NCBI RefSeq assembly: GCF_030012985.1
Contig: NZ_CP120233.1
Location: forward strand, 682,001-746,000
Length of the DNA: 64,000 nucleotides
Reading direction: 5' to 3'
Source of the DNA: Microbulbifer sp. VAAF005
Lineage (GTDB): Bacteria; Pseudomonadota; Gammaproteobacteria; Pseudomonadales; Cellvibrionaceae
In this document: positions 1 through 7,895 of the stretch, in pieces
Layout of the letters: the number at the start of each line of letters is the position of its first letter
Numbering within the stretch: the first letter of the stretch is position 1
Notes under the pieces: generated by a model
Databases searched by the model: none
Told to the model about the DNA's origin: nothing
What the model saw: the letters and a program-made list of their open reading frames with translations, nothing else
Made by a program: the position numbers and the translations under genes

Positions 1-545
1 CGATATTTGCTGTCGCCGATACCGTGAAGGAATCGAGCCAGCACGCCATTGAGAGCCTTCACAAGCTGGGCGTGAAAACACTGATGCTTTCCGGGGACAA
101 CCAGCACACTGCAGATGCGATTGCCAAACAAGTCGGCATCGATCGGGCTGAAGGCAACCTACTGCCGGAAGACAAGCTCAGAGAGGTGGAGGCTCTATCT
201 GGAAAAGGCCAGGTTGGCATGGTTGGCGATGGCATTAACGATGCCCCCGCCTTGGCACGTGCTGATATAGGATTTGCGATGGGAGCAACGGGAACCGACA
301 CAGCGATAGAAACCGCTGATGTGGCCCTGATGGACGACAATCTGGGCAAGATCGCCACCTTTATCCAACTATCTCGTTCAACGGCCCATATTCTTTGGCA
401 GAACATTATCTTGGCGCTGGGCATTAAAGCGGTCTTTCTGGTGCTTGCTTTTGCCGGAGAGGCAACCATGTGGATGGCTGTTTTTGCCGATATGGGAACC
501 AGCCTGCTCGTGGTTTTTAATGGGTTGAGAGTGATGAGGAAATGA
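1..545 (+). CDS. zntA: Heavy-metal P-type ATPase (ZntA/CadA type), C-terminal part
   Basis: The reading frame is open from the left edge, so only the last ~180 residues of a P1B-ATPase are present. Visible are the end of the P/N domain (LSGDNQHTADAIAKQVG, then the MVGDGINDAPALARADIGFA hinge motif that binds Mg near the phosphorylation site) and the last two membrane helices. The ending ADMGTSLLVVFNGLR is typical of the Zn/Cd/Pb subgroup rather than the copper pumps. The family exports Zn2+, Cd2+ or Pb2+ from the cytoplasm using ATP. The metal-binding N-terminus and the CPC helix are outside the window, so the substrate is inferred from the last helix. A short hairpin with a T-run follows the stop. 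Confidence 0.9.
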   Translation, partial: IFAVADTVKESSQHAIESLHKLGVKTLMLSGDNQHTADAIAKQVGIDRAEGNLLPEDKLREVEALSGKGQVGMVGDGINDAPALARADIGFAMGATGTDTAIETADVALMDDNLGKIATFIQLSRSTAHILWQNIILALGIKAVFLVLAFAGEATMWMAVFADMGTSLLVVFNGLRVMRK

Positions 546-568
546 GCCGGTTTGATATACGGCTTTTC
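545..568 (+). terminator. Possible intrinsic terminator after zntA-like gene
   Basis: AGCCG (545-549) pairs with CGGCT (560-564), and the 3' arm runs into TTTTCT. The stem is only 5 bp, so it is a weak call, but the position right at the stop codon fits. Confidence 0.4.
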
Positions 569-692
569 TAGTTAACGGTACTAATTCAGCAATACAGTCT
601 TTCCGTTAACTCCGCTAGATACCGGATAGATTACTTGCTATTTAACAGCTACAGAGAAAATCTATAGGGTGTTACACTTGCCATTTCAATAA

Positions 693-1178
693 GTGCAAAG
701 AAGATTAAAAGTTTTGAACAAATTAGCCCTGATATCTATTATTTTTCTTCTTTGCAGTTGCACTGACTCTCCAACAAGCAAAAATTGCAGCTCTTACGAC
801 GAATGCCCCCAGTACATTGACTTTTATAAATCCAGCATTGAAGACAGGGAAATGGCAAGAGAGAAAGGCGGGCCTGTTCCTGTTTACAAATCACTGCCAA
901 TATACCCGCAAGAAGCGCTGGAAAAGCAGATGGAAGGCTACGTAATTGTTGAGTATGACATTAATAAAAACGGCGATCCGATAGACCCCCGAGTTATTAA
1001 AAGTAAGCCCTCGGGTTTCTTTGAAGAATCTGCTATCCAGACAGCAAAACACTTTAAATATGAAGCAACTCCAGAAGAGTTCAATAACATTAGAACCAAA
1101 GTCATTTATAATATTGCCGAGAATCAACCTGATAGCCAAGAAACATTTTTTGCATATTTATTGTGGCTAGCGATTTAA
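693..1178 (+). CDS. Lipoprotein with TonB C-terminal-like domain
   Basis: This is a protein of about 160 residues. A hydrophobic N-terminal segment ends in a lipobox-like LLCSC, so it is probably an outer- or inner-membrane lipoprotein. Residues ~65-145 carry a TonB_C-like fold: YPQEALEKQMEGYVIVEYDI, then a G-x-P-x-x-P stretch and FEESAIQTAKHFKYEA. This matches energy-transducer TonB C-terminal domains that touch outer-membrane receptors. It lacks the usual proline-rich linker and TM anchor of true TonB. Neither start is preceded by a good SD. GTG at 693 gives the longer form; TTG at 714 gives a cleaner lipoprotein signal (MNKLALISIIFLLCSC). No ExbBD genes are nearby, so the role is unknown. 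Confidence 0.7.
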   Translation: MQRRLKVLNKLALISIIFLLCSCTDSPTSKNCSSYDECPQYIDFYKSSIEDREMAREKGGPVPVYKSLPIYPQEALEKQMEGYVIVEYDINKNGDPIDPRVIKSKPSGFFEESAIQTAKHFKYEATPEEFNNIRTKVIYNIAENQPDSQETFFAYLLWLAI

Positions 1179-1274
1179 TTATTTTTATACAAGATCGCAA
1201 GTATAACTATTTACAGCTCTAGCCTTCTATCAAATACTTGGAGTAATATCACATGCAAATCGTAATACCCCTTA

Positions 1275-1565
1275 TCACTTCCACCAGCGTCTAAAACTAA
1301 TAAGGCTACGTGCCAGCAAAAAGGGAACCAGAAACTGGCCACTCATCTGAAGTGCAAACTTTGGCCAGAAATCTATTTCTTCAGAGAAGAATGACAGTAC
1401 AAGATTGCCTGGAAATAAAAATGTACCGAAATACGGCCAACCCCCACCAATAATTTTCCAGTTATACGCAAATGCCAGTAAGCCGATAGTCAGGGAAATT
1501 ACCCCTACAACCAGCGCAAACCGTAATCCTTTATCGCTAATCAACATTGCAACCCCTTGCTTCAT
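1275..1565 (-). CDS. Small hypothetical membrane protein
   Basis: A 96-residue protein with two or three hydrophobic segments (about residues 15-35, 45-60 and 75-90) and a basic C-terminus (FRRWWK). It lies 5 bp downstream of norR on the same strand and could be cotranscribed with it. No family is recognised. Its start (ATG at 1565) is not preceded by a clear SD, and a second in-frame ATG lies six codons in. Function unknown. Confidence 0.5.
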   Translation of the reverse strand: MKQGVAMLISDKGLRFALVVGVISLTIGLLAFAYNWKIIGGGWPYFGTFLFPGNLVLSFFSEEIDFWPKFALQMSGQFLVPFLLARSLISFRRWWK

Positions 1566-1570
1566 ATAGA

Positions 1571-3142
1571 TTACTTACCTCGAACAACCTCTTTCTTGAT
1601 GTAAACACCCAACCTTTTAGCGAGACGCACCAAGTTCCCTCGGTCTACGGATAGTAATTTGGCCGCTTTACTCCAGTTCCCATCGGTCTCAGCCAGGGCA
1701 CTCCCAATGAATTCGCGCTGATAGTTTTCCGTTTCCACCCTTAAATCAATAGCCTCAGACAGCGACTCTACCGGTTTCTGCGGAGGCTTCTGAATAACCA
1801 GATCATCGGGAATTTCAATTTGTGCTGCAGTAATGGCAACAATAGCTTCTGGAGAGCTACCTTTTCGGGCCCTAAGGGCTGCGCGGCTGATAATATGTTC
1901 CAGCTCGCGAACATTACCCGGCCAAGCGTATCGCTGTAGCTTGTTGGTGGCCTCTGTACTGAGACGCAACTGACGAAAACCCAGCTTCCTGCGGGAGCGC
2001 TCCAAGAAGTAGTCTGCCAACAGCAGAACATCATTACCCCTCCGGCATAGCGGTGGGACTTCAAGGGGATATACAGAGAGGCGGTGGTAGAGATCAGCTC
2101 GGAAAGTACCGTTTTCAATCCCTTTGCGTAAATCCCTATTAGTCGCCGCTACAATGCGAACATCTACATGCTGCACCGTATCTTTGCCTACCGGCTGAAT
2201 CTCACCACTTTGCAATACACGCAACAGTTTGCTCTGCACCACAAGCGGTAACTCGCCAACCTCATCCAGGAAAATAGTGCCGCCGTTCGCCAGTAAAAAT
2301 TTGCCGGGCCTCTCGCGATCTGCGCCAGTGAAGGCCCCTTTCGAATGACCAAAAAGTTCAGCTTCCGCCAGGGTTTCAGTCAGGGAAGCGCAGTTCAAAT
2401 AGACTAAGGGCTTCTCCTTGCGAGTCGACAACCTGTGGACGGTACGGGCCACCAGCTCTTTCCCCACCCCTGTTTCACCGAGAATCAGCACGTTGTAATC
2501 CGACCCAGCCACCAACTCTATCTCACTGCGCAGGGACTGCATTTCCGCGCTCTCACCAATTAATTCACCTCCATCCCGCTCCAGAGCCTGCTGGGTCAGA
2601 TCTTTCACCAATTGCTCGGCATGCTCAGCGGAGTGTGACAGGGCCTTTAGCTCTAAAGCTGTGCGTAAAGTGGCCGCAGACAGCGCGGCTATCAGTTCAA
2701 GGGTTCGATCACTGATTCGGGCATAGGCATCCGCAGACATGCTATCCACTGTTACCAGACCAATCAGGTGGTTATCTGAATAGAGAGGCAAACCCATACA
2801 GGAGTGCACGGGAAGATCCCCCTCCCTATCCAACAGCAAACCATCAAAGGGATCTGGTAGCTGACAGTCAGATGGGAAGCGGACTGGGTGTTCCGAAGCA
2901 CAGATCTGCGCAAGCCGTGGATGCTCATCAATCAGGAATCGCCGCCCCAGGGTCCGTCGGGCAAGCCCTTGGACTGCGAGAGGGGTGAGTGTATCGCCGT
3001 TGAGCCCAAGCAAGGCAACGGCATCGCATTTGATCGCTTTGCGGATAGTAGACAGCAGGCGCTCAAAGCGATCGCTGTTGTTAAGGCTGTTAGCCAGGTC
3101 CAGAGCCACTTCGAGCAGTAAGGTTGCGTTGGTATCTACCAT
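1571..3142 (-). CDS. norR: Nitric-oxide-responsive sigma-54 activator NorR
   Basis: The order is an N-terminal GAF domain (~20-170), a AAA+ sigma-54 interaction domain (~200-430) and a C-terminal Fis-type HTH (~480-520). The GAF part has the NorR signature LGRRF, HPRL, LPDPFDG and VHSCMGLPL with a downstream VTVD, which keeps the Arg, Asp, His and Cys residues placed around the mononuclear iron in E. coli NorR. The AAA+ part shows GETGVGKE, the GAFTGA loop that contacts sigma-54 and a Walker B ending DE. NO binding to the iron relieves repression of ATPase activity. I start at ATG 3142; a TTG two codons upstream is less likely. Divergent boxes at 3153-3208 point to its target. Confidence 0.93.
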   Translation of the reverse strand: MVDTNATLLLEVALDLANSLNNSDRFERLLSTIRKAIKCDAVALLGLNGDTLTPLAVQGLARRTLGRRFLIDEHPRLAQICASEHPVRFPSDCQLPDPFDGLLLDREGDLPVHSCMGLPLYSDNHLIGLVTVDSMSADAYARISDRTLELIAALSAATLRTALELKALSHSAEHAEQLVKDLTQQALERDGGELIGESAEMQSLRSEIELVAGSDYNVLILGETGVGKELVARTVHRLSTRKEKPLVYLNCASLTETLAEAELFGHSKGAFTGADRERPGKFLLANGGTIFLDEVGELPLVVQSKLLRVLQSGEIQPVGKDTVQHVDVRIVAATNRDLRKGIENGTFRADLYHRLSVYPLEVPPLCRRGNDVLLLADYFLERSRRKLGFRQLRLSTEATNKLQRYAWPGNVRELEHIISRAALRARKGSSPEAIVAITAAQIEIPDDLVIQKPPQKPVESLSEAIDLRVETENYQREFIGSALAETDGNWSKAAKLLSVDRGNLVRLAKRLGVYIKKEVVRGK

Positions 3143-3152
3143 AGCCAAATCA

Positions 3153-3208
3153 GTCCAAAAGACCTTTTAGAGTCATTATGACACAGCAACCATAAAGGTC
3201 AATTTGAC
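3153..3208 (+). promoter_or_regulatory. Cluster of three NorR-type enhancer boxes
   Basis: GTCATTATGAC (3172-3182) and GTCAATTTGAC (3198-3208) are exact matches to the GTCA-N3-TGAC dyad reported for E. coli NorR. GTCCAAAAGAC (3153-3163) keeps the GT-N7-AC core. Three sites upstream of a sigma-54 promoter match the known norVW arrangement. They start ~10 bp from the norR start codon, so they may also autoregulate norR. Confidence 0.8.
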
Positions 3209-3260
3209 ACATAAATACCAGGAATAAGCCGTAACTCCTTGTTTTTATTGGTATTTATAT

Positions 3261-3279
3261 TTGGCATAGCAGTTGCTAA
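3261..3279 (+). promoter_or_regulatory. Sigma-54 (-24/-12) promoter
   Basis: TTGGCATAGCAGTTGCTAA has the TGGCA...TTGC elements with exactly ten bases between the invariant GG (3263-3264) and GC (3275-3276). It lies 55-110 bp downstream of the NorR boxes. Transcription would start near 3287, before the SD at about 3302-3308 and the ATG at 3314. Confidence 0.8.
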
Positions 3280-3313
3280 AGATAGATTGACGCCGTTTGA
3301 ACCTGAGGCCGAT

Positions 3314-3565
3314 ATGCTGAATACGGAAAACCCCTTACTGCGTGAGCGTTTCAAGCTTCTGCTAAAAGCCGGTAACTTTACGCTGCTTCTGTCAGTTCCC
3401 CTGCTGATTCTGACAATTGTTATTTGCTACCCCCTATCACACCTGTTTTCCATTCCCGCGCAAGTCGCAGGACATATCTTTATGGTGATTAGTGCGACGT
3501 TTCTAAAACTGGGCTATATAGGTCGTGTGGTTGCTCAATACAACCTGGACCTTGAGGTTCGATAA
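3314..3565 (+). CDS. Small two-helix membrane protein, putative NorR target
   Basis: An 83-residue protein starting MLNTENPLLRERF, with two hydrophobic helices (about 17-40 and 50-70) and a conserved-looking end (GYIGRVVAQYNLDLEVR). The frame stays open upstream to a TTG at 3239, but the sigma-54 promoter at 3261-3279 lies inside that extension. The SD-like TGAGGC before ATG 3314 and the promoter together fix the start. I do not recognise a named family. In P. aeruginosa the NorR-type regulator FhpR controls fhp and the neighbouring membrane protein gene ppyR, a possible parallel. No NO reductase or flavohaemoglobin is next to it here. A role in NO stress is inferred only from the promoter. 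Confidence 0.7.
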   Translation: MLNTENPLLRERFKLLLKAGNFTLLLSVPLLILTIVICYPLSHLFSIPAQVAGHIFMVISATFLKLGYIGRVVAQYNLDLEVR

Positions 3566-4012
3566 AGGCTGAACCGCCGCCTCCGAATTCCCCCTTCCTA
3601 ATAGCAGCGAATAAATCAACCCAGAGCCCCTGCTGGCTCTGGGGTTCAGCATTGCCCGACACCTCAAACCACCGTGGACTATACTGACAGTCTCAGAGAT
3701 AGCATTTCCTTCTAGGAAGACTTATGGCTGCCCCTCTGGTTGAGCCAAGGTCTCTTTTACAGGCTCTATAGCATAAAGGGCCAAAGTCAGGGGGTATCAA
3801 AATTGGGCTTAGCCTTTACAAGTAGTGAGCTGATAGCCCTTACCAGTGATTGGAAGCCAAGCGTAAGACCAGCCTTCCATGCTCGCCCCCTAGTCCACCC
3901 AAGCGAAGTGCCGCAAGACACTCGCTGTTCTCCAAATAAGATCACTACCACATCACAGATAAGTAACAGCAATAGCCGGGGCCTGTATTCGCCTATTCAG
4001 GAGCAGACCTAA
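3566..4012 (+). other. Gene-free stretch with one hairpin
   Basis: This 447-bp gap has no convincing gene. CCCAGAGCC (3620-3628) pairs with GGCTCTGGG (3635-3643) over nine bases, perhaps ending the NorR-dependent transcript, although no T-run follows. AGGAG just before 4013 is the SD of the GT2 gene. An open frame at 3740-4012 has unnatural composition and no SD. Confidence 0.45.
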
Positions 4013-5278
4013 ATGTGGGAAATGATCGATGATGGAATTACTTTCTTTGCCACTCAGAGCTACGCCACCCTCTTTACAATGTTTTGGATTGTCGTGGTGC
4101 TGGAGTTCCCCAGATATTTAATGTCGTTTTTTACCTCTGTATTTTTTTTCGCCTCCAAACCTGAATTTGAAGAAGATATAGAGTCTTTAGGCAGACTCAC
4201 AGCGGTAATCGCCGGCCACAACGAGGAAAATTCTATTGAAAAATGTGGCGAGCGATTACAGGAACAGAGCTATATCCCCTATGAAGTGATCGCGATTAGC
4301 GATGGCTCCACAGATAAAACCCGGGACGATATTCACTACCTGCAAAATAAAGGTCGCTTGGATGGCGCTCATGCAACAGAACTGCGTGGAGGCAAGGCCT
4401 CAGCCCTTAATTTAGGACAGAGATTTTCAACAGGCGACTTTATCGCCTCAATTGATTGCGACTGCACCTTCGATCGCCACGCTATGAAATATGTAATGCA
4501 AGGCTTTGCCGATCCCAGGGTTGGCGTGGTTTCAGGTAATGTAATTGTCCGAAACTCCACAGAAAATATACTCAGCTCATTCCAGGCCATTGAATATGTA
4601 ATCAGTATTTGCTTGGGGCGACACTCACTGGCAATGCTCGACCAAATGTGTTGTGCCTCCGGTGCCTTCAGTGCTTTTAGGGTATCCGCAATGAATCAAA
4701 TTGGCGGCTTTGATGCCGGCGGAGGAGAAGACTTAGATATCACCTTTCGTTTGCGGGATTACGGTTGGAAAGTGGAATTTGCACCTGAGGCGATTTGTTA
4801 TACCGATGTTCCCACCAGCATCACCGTTCTAATGCGCCAGCGCTTTAGGTGGGAGCGGGATGCTATTCGTCTTCGCTATCGCAAGTACCTGCATTTTATT
4901 AATCCGTTCCGCCAAGGAATGCAGCTAAAAGAGTTTTTTCACCAATATGAATTCCTGGTTTTCAATGTTATTGCCGCAATAGCTTTACCAGTCTATTTAA
5001 TCTGGCTATTCGTGCGTTATGGCGAAAATGCCTGGTTTATTTTGGCTGGGGCCCAGGTTGTATTAATTGCGCTCGATACAATTACCTTTGCTTTAGCCTC
5101 TTATGCGACTCCAAAAGTTAAATCACTTCCCCTTTGGCCTTATATTCCAGCTTACAGCATCTTTTATGTAAACTTCATGAGAGTTGTTCGACTCTACGCA
5201 TATGTGCAGGAGTGGATTTTTAGAACATCCTATAAAGATTCTTTCGCACCACTAAAAGTCCATCGTGTTCGCGAGTAG
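4013..5278 (+). CDS. Processive family-2 glycosyltransferase (polysaccharide synthase type)
   Basis: The 421-residue membrane protein has an N-terminal helix pair (~15-45), a GT-A domain and two or three C-terminal helices (~305-380). Motifs in order: AVIAGHNEENSIEKC, ISDGSTDKT, SIDCDCTFD (DxD-like), GGGEDLDITFRLRDYGW (ED base) and RQRFRW, the Q-x-x-R-W signature of processive synthases such as hyaluronan, chitin, cellulose or poly-GlcNAc synthases. It would polymerise a nucleotide sugar and export the chain across the inner membrane. Start ATG has SD AGGAG. The next gene follows 5 bp later and encodes an HlyD-like protein, so the pair likely makes an exopolysaccharide. The sugar cannot be told from sequence. 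Confidence 0.88.
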   Translation: MWEMIDDGITFFATQSYATLFTMFWIVVVLEFPRYLMSFFTSVFFFASKPEFEEDIESLGRLTAVIAGHNEENSIEKCGERLQEQSYIPYEVIAISDGSTDKTRDDIHYLQNKGRLDGAHATELRGGKASALNLGQRFSTGDFIASIDCDCTFDRHAMKYVMQGFADPRVGVVSGNVIVRNSTENILSSFQAIEYVISICLGRHSLAMLDQMCCASGAFSAFRVSAMNQIGGFDAGGGEDLDITFRLRDYGWKVEFAPEAICYTDVPTSITVLMRQRFRWERDAIRLRYRKYLHFINPFRQGMQLKEFFHQYEFLVFNVIAAIALPVYLIWLFVRYGENAWFILAGAQVVLIALDTITFALASYATPKVKSLPLWPYIPAYSIFYVNFMRVVRLYAYVQEWIFRTSYKDSFAPLKVHRVRE

Positions 5279-5283
5279 TTTTT

Positions 5284-6309
5284 ATGAAGGCTCTGCGAAA
5301 ACGATTACGCCCTGATAGTTTCGAAAGTGAACAGCGAAAAACCCGGGGTTCTGCAAGCCGTCGAATATACTTAGCCATGTTAATCCTATTTGGTATTGGC
5401 GTTATTCGCTATATATGGGGTGACTGGTTTTTACTGCGAAGCGATGGGTTAGTACTACGCGATCAAAGCGTTATTGAAATGGGCTATCTAGTAAAAGTGG
5501 TAGAGGTTGCTGTTGATGAAGGACAAATGGTAAAGGAAGGTGAACTGCTACTAAAGATCGAATCTATGGAGTTGTTGGAGCGTATAGCGGACCTATCCAA
5601 CCGACAGGCCAACTTGATGCAAATCTCCGCAGAATTTACTTTAATAGCCGAAACCGCCAAAAAATTATTACTACCAGCACAAGAACGAAAGGAGCAAATT
5701 GGAAGAATCGTAAATAGAATTAATAAGCTTGCGGATAAAGGCGTTGTCAGCGAGGTCGGCTATCAAGATGTACTGAAAGATAGCTTCGAGGCCAGTGAAA
5801 CCCTGGTAAAACTTCAAGTAGAAAGCGCCACATTAGAAGGAAAACGTAGATCTGTAGACGAGGCGCTCTACCGCTCAGAACAAGCATTAAGAAAACTGGA
5901 AGAACATTACAACAACGGCATTATTCAAAGCCCTACGACTGGGCTGGTGGGCGCATCGGTTCCCCATGTAGGCAATGTTTATGATGCCGGAGAGCCACTA
6001 ATGGCTATCTACACCGGGGAGGCCTATGTCCTTGCCTACTTACCCAATCAATATCAGTTCGCGATCAAGCCTGGAATGGAGGTGTTGGTTGCTGGTGGGC
6101 GCTTTAAAGATAAAGGAGTGCTTGTAGAAATGATCCCCCTCTCAGCCGCACTACCCCAGGAATTCCAAAATACATTCAAACCCACATCGCGCAATCAGCT
6201 GGCCAAAATAGTCTTACTTGACCCATCAAAATTTCCGGTGAATGAGAAAGTTACCATAACCCTAAAGATTGACTGGATTGATATCATTATTGATAAATTC
6301 ATTAATTAA
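5284..6309 (+). CDS. HlyD/Alg44-like periplasmic adaptor protein
   Basis: The 341-residue protein has a basic N-terminus, one membrane anchor (~25-45), a biotinyl-lipoyl half (VKVVEVAVDEGQMVKEGELL, ~70-90), a coiled-coil hairpin (~100-205) and the second lipoyl half with SPTTGLVGASVPHVGNVYDAGEPL (~215-240), followed by a beta-barrel part. This is the membrane-fusion-protein layout. Next to a GT2 synthase it resembles Alg44-like partners that span the periplasm for polymer export, but no PilZ domain is visible in this short N-terminus. It starts 5 bp after the GT2 stop, so it is cotranscribed with it. Confidence 0.8.
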   Translation: MKALRKRLRPDSFESEQRKTRGSASRRIYLAMLILFGIGVIRYIWGDWFLLRSDGLVLRDQSVIEMGYLVKVVEVAVDEGQMVKEGELLLKIESMELLERIADLSNRQANLMQISAEFTLIAETAKKLLLPAQERKEQIGRIVNRINKLADKGVVSEVGYQDVLKDSFEASETLVKLQVESATLEGKRRSVDEALYRSEQALRKLEEHYNNGIIQSPTTGLVGASVPHVGNVYDAGEPLMAIYTGEAYVLAYLPNQYQFAIKPGMEVLVAGGRFKDKGVLVEMIPLSAALPQEFQNTFKPTSRNQLAKIVLLDPSKFPVNEKVTITLKIDWIDIIIDKFIN

Positions 6310-6610
6310 CCCCCAGATGACGACTATTTTTTATGTCATACAATTATTCCTAATCCCTGCCAGTGAAGTAACACACCTATCCCTGCCTATTGCCAATTTT
6401 TCACCTATCTTTTCTTAATACTCAACAATCTATTCAGTTAAAAGGACGTCATATACATCACAGATTACACAATTACGTATAACTGGCATGAAACAAGCTA
6501 AAACACTCAGTTAATCTTTCAAGCACCAAAAATTATATAGGCGTGGAGGAATCAGTATCTCCTTTCTAAGTGACGAATATAGCTTTTTTCGCTGGCCCGG
6601 CGACTCCAAG

Positions 6611-7843
6611 GTGACATCGCATACCGGTGAATCCAAAGACGCTATTTTGATTGAGGAGCCAGCATCAGTAGATGACCTGACGCATATATGGCATATGCGT
6701 GGTGGCTTGTATCTACTCCCGGTTATTGATCTCACTGGAACAGTCGGCGAGAAGGCAGATCTGGATTGCTCAAAGCTTAGTGCGCAGGATATACCCGTTG
6801 TGAGCCAGGTTATTGACGACTTTCATTATCGGCGCGCGCAAGTCCACCTGGATTTCCACACCACTCAGAAAGATAGCGACAAAATACTAGCGCGATTATT
6901 TGTATCTGGCGTAAGTCTCTCGCCGCACTATAGTCCCAACTCCAAAGCGACTGTTGATTTTAATATTATCCTCGATAGCCCGACGGTTGTGACGGAATGC
7001 GAAAAACTGATCGAATCAGGATTTCTACTGGGCAAGTTTTTCGATCGACGCCATATCTGTAACGGCTGTGGAGGTTCCCAGTTTAATGTCCGCGAAGAGT
7101 GCGCGGTATGCAGATCCTCTAACCTTACCGAAGACTTCTATCTGCACCATTTCAGCTGCGCCTACCTTGGACGCGAAGCTGACTTCAGGGAAGGTGAAGA
7201 CCTGATTTGCCCCAAATGTCGAAAGGAGCTTTTACACTTTGGCAGTGACTACGACAAACCCGGCACACTACTTATTTGCAATGCTTGCGGCCATGCCAGC
7301 TCAGAAGTGGAAATAGGGTTTTTGTGTCTCAACTGCCAGATGGATACCGATAGCGAGTCAATCCGTACCGGTGATATTCATAGTTACGACCTCACTGAAA
7401 GAGCCAGCAGTTACCTTAGGGCAGGATACGCATTTCTCGATTTCACTGACCACAATCCCATGTTTGCCGACCTGCCCTTCACCCTGATCGTAGAACTCAA
7501 CCAGGCGGCAAGAGCATGGAAAGAGAACAAAACAAATTTTTGCTTGGTGAATATCAACTATGAACATGCTCATGAACTCGAAGTCGAGCATGGGCCCCGA
7601 CAAACAATGCAGAGCCGCCGCCAATTCATAGAGAACCTTCATGGAGTTTTATGTAGAGCTTACGAAGGTATACGGAAAGAGGACTTTATTACCGGGAAAT
7701 ATGAAGATTATATGGTTCTACATGGAATAGCTAAGGAGGACATACTCGAAGATCGCAGAGAAATGATCAAGATTGCCATGTCCTCCATAAGGCTGGATAT
7801 TGGCCCCTACTTTAAAGTACTTGGGCCCGAGGAGCTTGTTTAA
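6611..7843 (+). CDS. TackOD1-type zinc-ribbon protein with degenerate GGDEF-like C-terminus
   Basis: At least 410 residues. Five CxxC pairs (CNGC, CAVC, CPKC, CNAC, CLNC at ~150-242) form a series of zinc ribbons characteristic of TackOD1 output-domain proteins. The following ~150 residues (from YLRAGYAFLDFTDHNP) may be a degenerate nucleotide-cyclase fold, but no GGDEF motif is seen. I used the first standard start codon (GTG 6611). However, the frame is open back to 6515, and a strong SD (GGAGGA, 6545-6550) precedes a coding-like extension that contains no ATG, GTG, TTG or CTG. The true start may be an ATC at 6557. Following the GT2 and HlyD genes, it could control polysaccharide production. 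TackOD1 assignment is from motif recognition only. Confidence 0.7.
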   Translation: MTSHTGESKDAILIEEPASVDDLTHIWHMRGGLYLLPVIDLTGTVGEKADLDCSKLSAQDIPVVSQVIDDFHYRRAQVHLDFHTTQKDSDKILARLFVSGVSLSPHYSPNSKATVDFNIILDSPTVVTECEKLIESGFLLGKFFDRRHICNGCGGSQFNVREECAVCRSSNLTEDFYLHHFSCAYLGREADFREGEDLICPKCRKELLHFGSDYDKPGTLLICNACGHASSEVEIGFLCLNCQMDTDSESIRTGDIHSYDLTERASSYLRAGYAFLDFTDHNPMFADLPFTLIVELNQAARAWKENKTNFCLVNINYEHAHELEVEHGPRQTMQSRRQFIENLHGVLCRAYEGIRKEDFITGKYEDYMVLHGIAKEDILEDRREMIKIAMSSIRLDIGPYFKVLGPEELV

Positions 7844-7895
7844 AAGAAAGCCAAACACCTCCCTGTTACAACTACCTTACCCGAGCCGGCTACCC

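Noticed and set aside
3740..4012. 90-aa open frame between the NorR target and the GT2 gene
   Set aside because: No SD, composition unlike a protein and no recognisable family; it ends just at the GT2 start by chance.
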